Assembly (NCBI GenBank): GCA_036272915.1
Contig: DATAXV010000059.1
Span: forward strand, 1 to 13,258
Length of the DNA stretch: 13,258 nucleotides
Direction: 5' to 3'
Source of the DNA: DATAXV01 sp036272915
GTDB lineage: Bacteria > Chloroflexota > Dormibacteria > Dormibacterales > Dormibacteraceae
Part shown: positions 6,681-13,021 of the stretch, in pieces
How the letters are laid out: the number at the start of each line of letters is the position of its first letter
Position numbering within the stretch: position 1 is the first letter of the stretch
Position numbers and translations under genes: made by a program
The notes under the pieces: model-generated
The model's input: the letters and a program-made list of their open reading frames with translations, nothing else
Told to the model about the DNA's origin: nothing
The model's database searches: none

Positions 6681-7541
6681 CTACGAACGATCGCGCGCGT
6701 ACGTGCGCGAGGTCGACGCGGTCCGGAATCCCGAGCTCAGGTAGAGGTCGCGCGCGACCGGGCTCTCGTAGCTGATCTTGAGCCTCCTCGCGCCCCTCGC
6801 CGCCAGGCGCTCGAGCCCGGCGGCGAGGACGGCTCGGGCCAGCCCCCGGCGCTGGTGGCGGTCCTCGGTGCGCATCGGCTCGACCATGCCGACCCGCGTC
6901 ACCGGGTCGCGCCAGAACATGCCATAGCCGGCGATCTCGCCGTCCGGCGCCTCCACGGCCAGGTCGAGCTGGGGGTCGTACATCGAGGTCTGGCGCAGGC
7001 GGGCCTCGACCTCGGGACCGCTGCGGCCGATCATGTGGTGCGGCCTGGCCAGCGTCTGGGTCCGGTCGACCAGCCGGTAGCCGTCCGGGAGCGCGGGCAT
7101 CGGGGGCCGGTCGCCGGCGTCCATCCACGCCTCCGCCCCGCCCTCGCCGGTCGGCGCGAAGCCCGCCCCGATCAGCCGGTCGGTGAGCGCCGGGTCGTCC
7201 TCCCTGGCCAGCACCTCGACGCGCTCCCTCGAGAAGGAGTCGAGCCAGGCCAGGCCCTCCTCCCAGACCCGGTCCCTCTCGCCGTCGCCGAGCTCCGGCG
7301 AGAGGATGGGGTCGAGATCCCACCGCCTCCCCCACTGGGTGAGGAGGAGGGCCGCGACCGGCCCCCGATCGTCCAGCCAGAAGGCCTGCCCGATGTGGTC
7401 GGTCTGACGCGGGGTGCGCCACCACCACTGCAGGTCGGCCGCCTCCCAGACGCCCGCCCCGCCATCGGCCAGGCGGATCCGGCGCAGCAGCCAGGTGACC
7501 AGCTCGAGGTAGGAGAGGCCGCTCGCCGCGATGCGTCGCAC
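6681..7541 (-). CDS. Two-domain GNAT acetyltransferase
   Basis: This 286-residue protein would transfer an acetyl group from acetyl-CoA to an unknown amine. The C-terminal GNAT domain (about 153-286) is clear: a core strand ending VGMVEPMRT, then the acetyl-CoA pyrophosphate loop RHQRRGLA (228-235) and helix ARAVLAAGLERLAARG, then LKISYES and the closing YLSSGFR. Residues 1-150 look like a diverged N-terminal GNAT half (IGQAFWLDDRGPVAALLL and LTDRLIGAGFAP), without an obvious CoA loop. This tandem plan recalls mycothiol synthase-like proteins, but the substrate is unknown. The start is uncertain: GTG at 7539-7541 is chosen because the frame continues upstream into promoter-like sequence with no good start, and no clear Shine-Dalgarno is seen. 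It is convergent with the transporter operon, with only 7 bases between the stops. Confidence 0.85.
   Translation of the reverse strand: MRRIAASGLSYLELVTWLLRRIRLADGGAGVWEAADLQWWWRTPRQTDHIGQAFWLDDRGPVAALLLTQWGRRWDLDPILSPELGDGERDRVWEEGLAWLDSFSRERVEVLAREDDPALTDRLIGAGFAPTGEGGAEAWMDAGDRPPMPALPDGYRLVDRTQTLARPHHMIGRSGPEVEARLRQTSMYDPQLDLAVEAPDGEIAGYGMFWRDPVTRVGMVEPMRTEDRHQRRGLARAVLAAGLERLAARGARRLKISYESPVARDLYLSSGFRTASTSRTYARDRS
6691..6710. terminator. Stem-loop between convergent genes, possible terminator
   Basis: TCGCGCGCGTACGTGCGCGA is a 20-base near-perfect palindrome that pairs fully in RNA if one G-U pair is allowed. It lies 17 bases after the stop of the small NIPSNAP-like gene, inside the last codons of the GNAT gene. 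No U-run follows, so it would be a weak or GC-type terminator. It may serve the transporter operon. Confidence 0.35.
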
Positions 7542-7568
7542 CCGGACAGGGTAGCCGACCCGCCCGGC

Positions 7569-7598
7569 TTGACTTTGTCCCCGAAGCGAGTTTATCGT
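7569..7598 (+). promoter_or_regulatory. Sigma70-type promoter for the MDR oxidoreductase gene
   Basis: TTGACT (7569-7574) is followed after 18 bases by TATCGT (7593-7598), or after 17 bases by TTATCG. The -10 region runs directly into the palindromic operator sites. The leader to the ATG at 7672 would be about 66 bases. Confidence 0.5.
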
Positions 7599-7627
7599 AC
7601 GTCGTACTAGATACAGTACGAAGTACG
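7596..7627. promoter_or_regulatory. Twin palindromic operator, TetR-like
   Basis: GTACGTCGTAC (7597-7607) is a perfect 11-base palindrome about a central T. GTACGAAGTAC (7616-7626) is a second, with GTAC arms. Their centres are 19 bases apart, and together they form a larger inverted repeat whose 12-base arms (7596-7607 and 7616-7627) differ at one position. The site overlaps the -10 element and the predicted start. Short palindromes built on TACG/CGTA are frequent TetR-family operators, so repression of the MDR gene is likely. No TetR gene is in the window. Confidence 0.6.
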
Positions 7628-7671
7628 AAAACCGCCCCGGACGCATCCGGGCGAGCGACGAGGAGCGATCG

Positions 7672-8647
7672 ATGAGAGCTGCAGTGATCCACGCGTTCGG
7701 CGACATCCCGCGGTCCGAGGAGTTCCCGGATCCCGCGGCGGGAGAGGGCGACGTCAGGATCCAGGTGTCGGCCGTCGTGCTCGAGAACTTCGACAAGATG
7801 ACGGCCGGAGGGACGCACTACGCCAGCAGGCAGCTGTTCCCCGCCTTCCCGGCGGTGGTCGGGCACAGCGGCGTCGGGACGCTGGAGGACGGGACCATGG
7901 TCACCTTCGGCGGTGTGCGGCCGCCCTTCGGCACGATGGCCGAGCTGGCCGTGGTCCCGGCCGAGCTGCGGCAGTACGTCTCGCCGGTGCCGGCGGGAGT
8001 CGACGCCGCCGTCGCCGCCTCGCTCCCCCGCCGCCGCCCTCACCGGACTCCTGCCGCTCAAGTACGGCGTCGGCGTCCGGCCCGGCGAGACCGTGCTCAT
8101 CAACGGGGCGACTGGGGTCTCGGGCCGGCTGGCGGTGCAGGTCGCCCGGCTCCTCGGCGCCGAGCGGATCGTCGGCAGCGGCCGCAGCGCCGAGTCGCTG
8201 GCGTCGCTTCGGGCGCTCGGCGCCACGGCGACGATCGACCTCAAGGCACACGACGACGAGGTCGCCGCCGCCTACGCCGACGCGGCCGGCGACGGCTACG
8301 ACGTGATCCTCGACTTCCTCTGGGGGCACCCGACCGAGCTGCTGCTCGGCACGATCGTGCCCAAGGAGGCCGGCTTCGCCCGGAGGCGGGTGCGTCTGGT
8401 CCAGATCGGCCAGGCCGCCGGCCCCACCATCGCCCTCGACGCCGAGGCGGTGAGGACCTCCGGCCTGGAGCTCAGCGGCGCCGGCAACATCGCTCCCGAG
8501 GTGGTCCCCGAGGCGGTCAGGCAGGTCTGGGACTGGATCGCCGACGGCAGCCTCGGCATCGACGTCGACCGGGTCCCCCTGGAGGACGTGGCCGGCGCCT
8601 GGGAGCGCACGACCGAGGGGCGGAGGATCGTCATCGTCCCTCGCTGA
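7672..8647 (+). pseudogene. MDR-family (quinone oxidoreductase-like) NAD(P)H dehydrogenase, frameshifted
   Basis: If one base is removed, this reads as a 324-residue medium-chain dehydrogenase/reductase, a normal length for the quinone-oxidoreductase branch. The N-terminal GroES-like part runs from MRAAVIHAFGDIP to VPAGVDAAVAASLP. The nucleotide-binding part has NGATGVSG (144-151 after correction), followed by RLAVQVARLLGA. The structural and catalytic zinc ligands of alcohol dehydrogenases are not seen, so a zinc-free NADPH oxidoreductase is the best guess. The two halves lie in different frames: the first is read from ATG 7672, and the second ends at TGA 8645-8647. The switch falls at CCCCC, 8025-8029, where one extra C breaks the frame; the uncorrected frame would run to 8757 as an Arg-rich nonsense tail. 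AGGAG at 7661-7665 is the ribosome site. Both halves look well conserved, so sequence error is as likely as real loss. Confidence 0.78.
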
Positions 8648-8706
8648 GCACCCGATGTCGGTCAGACGTGGTCGCCGGCCCCTCCGCTGTCGAGCCGATG
8701 GACGTC

Positions 8707-8729
8707 CGAGGTCATGGAGAGCGACCTCG
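8707..8729. terminator. Stem-loop after the MDR gene, possible terminator
   Basis: CGAGGTC (8707-8713) and GACCTCG (8723-8729) pair perfectly over seven bases around a 9-base loop, about 60 bases after the MDR stop. No T-run follows. It could be a weak terminator, or part of the upstream region of dipZ. Confidence 0.3.
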
Positions 8730-8750
8730 CGCTCCCGTAATCTCCGGGTC

Positions 8751-8768
8751 ACATTGAACTTGTAATGT
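8751..8768. promoter_or_regulatory. Inverted repeat with -10-like element just upstream of dipZ
   Basis: ACATT (8751-8755) and AATGT (8764-8768) are perfect inverted arms with an 8-base spacer. TGTAAT (8761-8766) inside it resembles a -10 box. If used, transcription would begin about 9 bases before the ATG at 8782, giving an almost leaderless message, which fits the absence of a Shine-Dalgarno. No convincing -35 element is seen. Confidence 0.3.
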
Positions 8769-8781
8769 CTGGGCCGCATCC

Positions 8782-10470
8782 ATGACGCTGCTGCTCATCG
8801 GGTTCCTCGGGGGGCTTCTCACCGGGGTCTCCCCATGCATCCTGCCGGTGCTGCCCGTCGTCCTTCTCGGCGGCGTCTCACCCGACGAGGTGACGGATGC
8901 CGCGCGCAGCCGCGCCCGACCCTTCCTCGTCGTCGCCGGCCTCACCTTCAGCTTCGCCGTGTTCACGCTCTTCGGCACCCTGGTGCTGTCCCTGCTGCAC
9001 CTCCCCGCCGGCCTGATCCGCTGGCTCGGGCTGATCGTGCTGGTGCTGCTGGGCCTGTCGATGATCGTCCCGCCGCTCGAGCGACTGCTCGAACGGCCCT
9101 TCTCCCTGATCCCGCAGCGGCAGGTGCGCAGCGACCGCGGCGCCTTCGTGTTCGGGCTGGCCCTGGGCGCGGTCTTCGTCCCCTGCGCCGGGCCCGTGCT
9201 CGCGGCGATCACCGTGGCCGGCGCGACCGGAAGGATCGGGGCCGGCACGCTCGCCCTCACCCTGGCCTTCGCCGTCGGCACCGCCATCCCCCTGCTGTTC
9301 TTCGCCCTCTCCGGACAGCAGCTGTCCACGCGGCTGCGGGCGTTCCGTGTCCGCCAGCGCGCGGTGCGCGTCGTCAGCGGCGGCGTGATGATCGCCCTCG
9401 CCGTGGCGCTGACCTTCAACATCGCCGACGCCGTGCAGCGCTACATCCCCAACTACACGCAATCGCTCGCGAACTCACTCGAGAAGGGGGCCTCCCCGTC
9501 GACCGGTGACGCCGGCGGCTCGCTGCTGGCCTGCCAGACGGCGGCGTACTACGGCGGCGGCGAGGGCCTCGCCGACTGCGGCAGGGCGCCCGAGTTCACC
9601 GGCATCAGTCAGTGGTTCAACACCCCCGATGACAGGCCGCTCACCCTCGCCCAGCTCAAGGGCAAGGTGGTGCTGGTCGACTTCTGGGCGTATTCCTGCA
9701 TCAACTGCCAGCGTGAATTGCCGCACGTCGAGGCCTGGGCGAAGGACTACGGCTCCGATGGGTTCGTCGTCGTCGGAGTGCACACGCCCGAATACTCCTT
9801 CGAGCGCGTCCCCTCCAACGTCGAGGCCGGCGCCAGACGCCTCGGCCTGACCTTCCCGATCGCGATCGACGACTCGTACGGCACCTGGAACGCCTACGCC
9901 AACCAGTCCTGGCCCGCCTCCTACCTGATCGACGCGACCGGGAAGATCCGCCACGTCAGCGTCGGCGAGGGCGACTACGGGCAGCAGGAGTCGAACATCC
10001 GGCAGCTGCTGACGGCCGCCCACCCCGGCATGAAGCTGCCGCCCGCGACGAAGGTCGCCGACACCACCCCGCGCGATCCCCAACAATCGCCCGAGACCTA
10101 CCTCGGCTCGGAGCGCCAGCAGTACTACGGCGGGGGCGGCTCGTACGCGACCGGCACCCACGGCTACGCCTTCCCCAGCAGCCTGAAGCCGGACAGCTAC
10201 GGGCTCGCCGGCACCTGGACGGTCGGGGACGAATCGATCACCTCGGGCCCCGGCGCCGGAATCCGGCTCAGCTACCACGCCTCCGAGGTCTACCTCGACG
10301 TCGGAGGCACCGGCACCCTCACGGTGACGAACGGAGGGAGGACCCGGACGATCGCGGTGGCCGGCGCGCCGGACATCTACACCATCGCCTCCGCCTCCTC
10401 GCCGCGCGACGGCACCGTGACCATCCAGCTGTCCTCAGGCCTGCAGGCGTACTCCTTCACCTTCGGATAG
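8782..10470 (+). CDS. dipZ: DipZ-like CcdA-thioredoxin fusion protein
   Basis: This 562-residue membrane protein would carry electrons from cytoplasmic thioredoxin to an outside thioredoxin domain that reduces disulfides, for example in cytochrome c maturation or oxidative defence. Residues 1-215 form the CcdA-type membrane domain of about six helices, with the paired redox cysteines in SPCILPVLP (Cys19) and VPCAGPVL (Cys135). Residues 270-420 form the TlpA/AhpC-like thioredoxin domain with WAYSCINC (CxxC at 306 and 309) and a cis-proline context SWPASYLID (Pro378). HTPEYSFERVPSNV is typical of the DipZ group. Residues 440-562 are a beta-rich C-terminal domain, as in mycobacterial DipZ, which is longer. 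The ATG at 8782 is forced: an in-frame stop lies at 8755-8757, and the first helix starts at residue 2. The linker carries an extra cysteine pair (251, 266). Confidence 0.93.
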   Translation: MTLLLIGFLGGLLTGVSPCILPVLPVVLLGGVSPDEVTDAARSRARPFLVVAGLTFSFAVFTLFGTLVLSLLHLPAGLIRWLGLIVLVLLGLSMIVPPLERLLERPFSLIPQRQVRSDRGAFVFGLALGAVFVPCAGPVLAAITVAGATGRIGAGTLALTLAFAVGTAIPLLFFALSGQQLSTRLRAFRVRQRAVRVVSGGVMIALAVALTFNIADAVQRYIPNYTQSLANSLEKGASPSTGDAGGSLLACQTAAYYGGGEGLADCGRAPEFTGISQWFNTPDDRPLTLAQLKGKVVLVDFWAYSCINCQRELPHVEAWAKDYGSDGFVVVGVHTPEYSFERVPSNVEAGARRLGLTFPIAIDDSYGTWNAYANQSWPASYLIDATGKIRHVSVGEGDYGQQESNIRQLLTAAHPGMKLPPATKVADTTPRDPQQSPETYLGSERQQYYGGGGSYATGTHGYAFPSSLKPDSYGLAGTWTVGDESITSGPGAGIRLSYHASEVYLDVGGTGTLTVTNGGRTRTIAVAGAPDIYTIASASSPRDGTVTIQLSSGLQAYSFTFG

Positions 10471-10479
10471 GACGGCGCC

Positions 10480-10491
10480 GCGGGTACCCGC
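10480..10491. terminator. Short palindrome between convergent genes, weak terminator candidate
   Basis: GCGGGTACCCGC is a perfect 12-base palindrome, 9 bases after the dipZ stop and before the convergent LLM oxidoreductase stop at 10511. The loop would be tight and no U-run is present, so support is weak. Confidence 0.25.
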
Positions 10492-10510
10492 TCTCGGGGC
10501 TCCCGCCGAT

Positions 10511-11437
10511 TCAGATGTAGTCCGCCGGCCGGTGCCAGACGGCGCCGGCCTCGCCGCCGCCCTCAGGGGTGGTGACCGTCTCGCGGCGCAGGCGGGGCAG
10601 CACCTCCGAGGCGACCCTCGCCGCCATCTCCAGCCGCTCCGTGTCGGGCTGGTCGACCACGAACTGGTTGATGCCGACGGCCATGTAGGAGCGGGCCATC
10701 GCCTCGAACGCCTCGGGTGATTCCCAGGGATCGATGGCGTCGCCCACCTTCCAGTAGTAGATGGAGCGGTTGAGGGTGTCCGGATCCCGTCCCAGCTCGG
10801 CGCAGTAGGCGTCCAGCATCCGGTTCCGCTCCAGCATCTCGTCGGTCGTGCCGAACGCGTTCCAGGTCTCGGCGTGCCTGGCCACGATCCGCAGCATCCG
10901 CGGTCCGAAGGCACCCAGGGTGAAGGGCGGCCGGGGGCGCTGGACGGTGGCCGGCCGGGAGGGGGCCTCGCGCAGCTGGTAGTACCTGCCCTCATAGGAG
11001 CTGACGTCCTGGGAGAGCAGGCGGTCGAGGACCTCTACCGACTCCCGGAAGCGGCCGACCAGCTCCCCGGTCTCGGGGAAGGGGATCCCGAACCTCTCGT
11101 GCTCGGGCTCGTACCAGCCGGCGCCGAGGCCGACCTCGAGGCGGCCGCCGGAGATGTGGTCAACGGTCACCGCCTGCTTGGCCAGGACCGAGGGGTGGCG
11201 GAACGTGTTGCAGGTGACGAGGACCCCGATCCGGATCCTCTCGGTGCGGACGGCGAGCGCCGCGAGCAGCGTCCAGCCCTCGAAGTAGGGGCCGTCGGGG
11301 CGGCTCGGCTGGACCATGTGGTCGCAGTCCCAGACGCTGTCGTAGCCGAGCTCCTCGTAGCGGCGCCAGCGGGAGACGGTCTCCTCCCAGGACATGTTCT
11401 GGTCGGTGCAGATACCGAAGCGGGGCGCTCTCGCCAT
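10511..11437 (-). CDS. LLM-class flavin/F420-dependent oxidoreductase
   Basis: This 308-residue TIM-barrel enzyme of the bacterial luciferase-like superfamily uses FMN or coenzyme F420 for hydride transfer. Family landmarks are the opening strand RFGICTDQ, YEELGYDSVWDCDHM (27-41), LAALAVRTERIRIGVLVTCNTFRHP with SVLAKQAVTVDHISGGRLEVGLGAGWYEPEHERFG following, and the later PPFTLGAFGPRMLRIVARHAETWN. The GLGAGWY...E segment near residue 105 and the ARHAETWN motif are typical of the F420 subgroup annotated as TIGR03560-like, but the exact subgroup and substrate cannot be read. The ATG at 11435-11437 has GTAGG/AGAGG on the minus strand 6-10 bases upstream. It follows the MazG-like gene by 14 bases on the same strand, so the two probably share a message. 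The tail after residue 285 is short and looks disordered. Confidence 0.92.
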   Translation of the reverse strand: MARAPRFGICTDQNMSWEETVSRWRRYEELGYDSVWDCDHMVQPSRPDGPYFEGWTLLAALAVRTERIRIGVLVTCNTFRHPSVLAKQAVTVDHISGGRLEVGLGAGWYEPEHERFGIPFPETGELVGRFRESVEVLDRLLSQDVSSYEGRYYQLREAPSRPATVQRPRPPFTLGAFGPRMLRIVARHAETWNAFGTTDEMLERNRMLDAYCAELGRDPDTLNRSIYYWKVGDAIDPWESPEAFEAMARSYMAVGINQFVVDQPDTERLEMAARVASEVLPRLRRETVTTPEGGGEAGAVWHRPADYI

Positions 11438-11451
11438 CGTGTGCCTACCTC

Positions 11452-11775
11452 TCAGTCGCCGCGTGGTTCAGGGGCCGGGTACTTGCGTGCCGCCGCCTCG
11501 ATCTTGCGGAGGACCGCCTCCTCCATGTCGACGCCGAGCCGGTCCGCCAGCCGGAGCAGGTAGATCTGGACGTCCGCCATCTCCTCCACCGCGCGCCGGC
11601 GGGTGTCCGGATCCGGCGCCGACGATTCCTCGGCGGTGAGCCACTGGAAGACCTCGAGCAGCTCCCCGGACTCGACGGCGAGCGCCATGGCCAGGTTCTT
11701 CGGGGTCAGGAACCCGTCCCAGTCCCGCTCCGCCGAGAAGCGCCGCAGCCGCTCCTGGATCCGCGTCACGTCCAT
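11452..11775 (-). CDS. MazG-like nucleotide pyrophosphohydrolase (dCTPase-like)
   Basis: This 107-residue all-alpha hydrolase would cleave (d)NTPs to the monophosphate and pyrophosphate as a housecleaning enzyme. The metal-binding motifs are E35xxE38 in AVESGELLEVFQW and E65xxD68 in EEMADVQIYLLRLADRLGVD. The FLTPKNLAMAL and RDW landmarks and the final KYP are like dCTP pyrophosphatase 1 (RS21-C6) and related MazG-like proteins. The Asn that usually precedes KYP by three residues is replaced by Ala95. The ATG at 11773-11775 is directly abutted by GGGAG, so the GTG two codons later (11767-11769), with a 6-base spacing, may be the real start. It is the first gene of a two-gene leftward unit with the LLM oxidoreductase. 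Confidence 0.88.
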   Translation of the reverse strand: MDVTRIQERLRRFSAERDWDGFLTPKNLAMALAVESGELLEVFQWLTAEESSAPDPDTRRRAVEEMADVQIYLLRLADRLGVDMEEAVLRKIEAAARKYPAPEPRGD

Positions 11776-11836
11776 CTCCCGCAGGGTAGATCGGAAGGTC
11801 CGGCCGCCGCCCGCGGCGCCGGGCCGGCGGTGGCGC

Positions 11837-11853
11837 GTTAGTGCCGCCTTAAC
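11837..11853. promoter_or_regulatory. GTTA-N9-TAAC inverted repeat between divergent genes
   Basis: The gap of 175 bases between the MazG-like gene and the secreted-protein gene must contain the promoters for both. The only symmetry I can support is GTTAGTGCCGCCTTAAC, a 17-base imperfect palindrome (12 of 17 positions symmetric). It lies 61 bases before MazG and about 97 bases before the GTG at 11951. No good promoter hexamers were recognised on either strand. Confidence 0.22.
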
Positions 11854-11950
11854 AGCTCCGGCCCCGGGTGTTCATCCCGGCTGGCGAACGATGGAGGGTA
11901 GGCCTCGGCCGGACCGTGGTTGCCGTCGGGTGGACTGGGAGGGCACGTAT

Positions 11951-12917
11951 GTGACTCGACGATTCAGGCATGCGCCGTTGCTCGTTCCGCTGTTCGTTGT
12001 GCTGATTGTGTGGGTGACGGCCTCGTCGGCGCTCGCCGACGGGCTGCCTGGGTTTGGTCATCCCCTGCTCCCCGGGAACCTCCTGGTGAGCAGCAGCATC
12101 TACCGGAACGACCCCAACATCGCCGTCGGCACGCCGCTGCCGCCGGGATGTGGCACCAACTCCTACAACACGCCCTGCGTGGACGCCGTGACCAACGGCC
12201 AGTACCCCTACGTCTTCAACAACGTCTCCCTCGACCCGGCGTTCGGCGTCACCTCCGCCATCGTCCTGCAGGAGCTCGACTCGCAGGGTCGCCAGATCGG
12301 TTCGATCGAGGTGCCCAACAGCACCGAGCCGGGTGTCGGCGCCTCCTCCGACCAGATGGTCACCAGCTTCTCCAGCAAGTCGGAGCTGGCCCTGAACCTC
12401 TCCACCGACGGCAGGTACGTGACCTTCATGGGATACAAGGCGGCGGCACCGCGGCCGCGGCCTCGACCACGGCCGGCCTGCAGAAGTGGGTGTTCGACCG
12501 GGCCACCCAGACCTGGAACCTGGCGTACACGCTGCAGGGTGGCCTCGACCTCGGGCAACCCTACTCGGTGCGCGGCTACCCGACCGGGCTCAACAGCGGA
12601 CCGGGCGGGACCGGGCTGCCCTGGGCGCCGGCCACCGACGGCCTGCGCAACCTCACCGGGCGGGTGAATCCCAACGGAACGGTCACCCTCTGGGCCGTCA
12701 CCTCGACCGTGAGCGGAGGCGGGGATCAGGGCGCTGACCCCAACAAGCTGGTCGAGATCACCGACCGGCTCGGCGCCACCTCGCTGCCCAGCCACGAGCG
12801 GTTCTCCACGGCGGAGGGTCCGACCGCGGGCCCGTGCTCCGCGGCATCTCCTTCACTCCGGGAACGACCACCAGCGACAACTCCTGGGGCCGCCGCTGCG
12901 GTTCCGGCAACGGCTGA
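11951..12917 (+). pseudogene. Secreted protein of unknown function, broken (two frame breaks, probable internal deletion)
   Basis: The product begins at GTG 11951, with GGGAGGG at 11937-11943 spaced by 7 bases. It has a Sec signal peptide: RRFRH, a hydrophobic core to about residue 22, then ASSALA cut before Asp30. The mature part reads continuously to GRYVTFMGYK (about 12439). The sense frame then switches by -1 to TAAAASTTAGLQKWVFD and continues with WNLAYTLQGGLDLG, LPWAPATDGLRNLTGRVNPNG and DQGADPNKLVEITD. A second -1 shift near 12829-12833 is needed to read VLRGISFTPGTTTSDNSW, ending at TGA 12915-12917. From memory, related uncharacterised secreted proteins, perhaps beta-propellers, carry FMGY and the GLQKW block in the same order but separated by a long middle region. 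This copy of about 320 residues would therefore lack that region. I do not know the function. Confidence 0.65.
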
Positions 12918-12954
12918 CTGTCGGACCCGTCATGAGGTGACGGCCCTCGGCCGG

Positions 12955-12989
12955 GGCCCGTTCGTCGACGGGCCTCCGGTCGGAGGGCC
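12955..12989. terminator. Overlapping hairpins between convergent genes
   Basis: GGCCCGT (12955-12961) pairs with ACGGGCC (12968-12974) around a 6-base loop. CCTCC (12973-12977) pairs with GGAGG (12982-12986) around GGTC. The two stems share GGCC and so are alternatives. They lie between the end of the broken secreted-protein gene and the convergent gene ending at 13022, a natural place for a two-way terminator. No U-run is present. Confidence 0.4.
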
Positions 12990-13021
12990 GATCACGGTCC
13001 TGAGGAGGCGCCGGAAGCCGA

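Noticed and set aside
8025..8029. Programmed frameshifting in the MDR gene
   Set aside because: There is no slippery heptamer or downstream structure typical of programmed shifts, and the family is not known to use them. An indel is simpler.
6640..8244. A 534-codon minus-strand open frame spanning the GNAT and MDR genes
   Set aside because: It runs across two real genes in the wrong frame, with an Arg/Gly/Pro-rich translation. The GNAT reading frame on the same strand has the conserved CoA loop.
8648..8757. Extension of the MDR reading frame to 8757 as a 361-residue protein
   Set aside because: The tail after the C5 run is Arg/Gly nonsense. The other frame carries the NADPH-binding motif and ends naturally at 8647.
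11776..11950. A riboswitch in the gap before the secreted-protein gene
   Set aside because: I compared it by eye with cyclic di-GMP, cyclic di-AMP and cobalamin riboswitch landmarks and found no matching conserved core.
11891..11950. An upstream ATG (11891) as start of the secreted-protein gene
   Set aside because: It would put 20 polar residues before the signal peptide and has no good ribosome site, whereas GTG 11951 has GGGAGGG 7 bases upstream.
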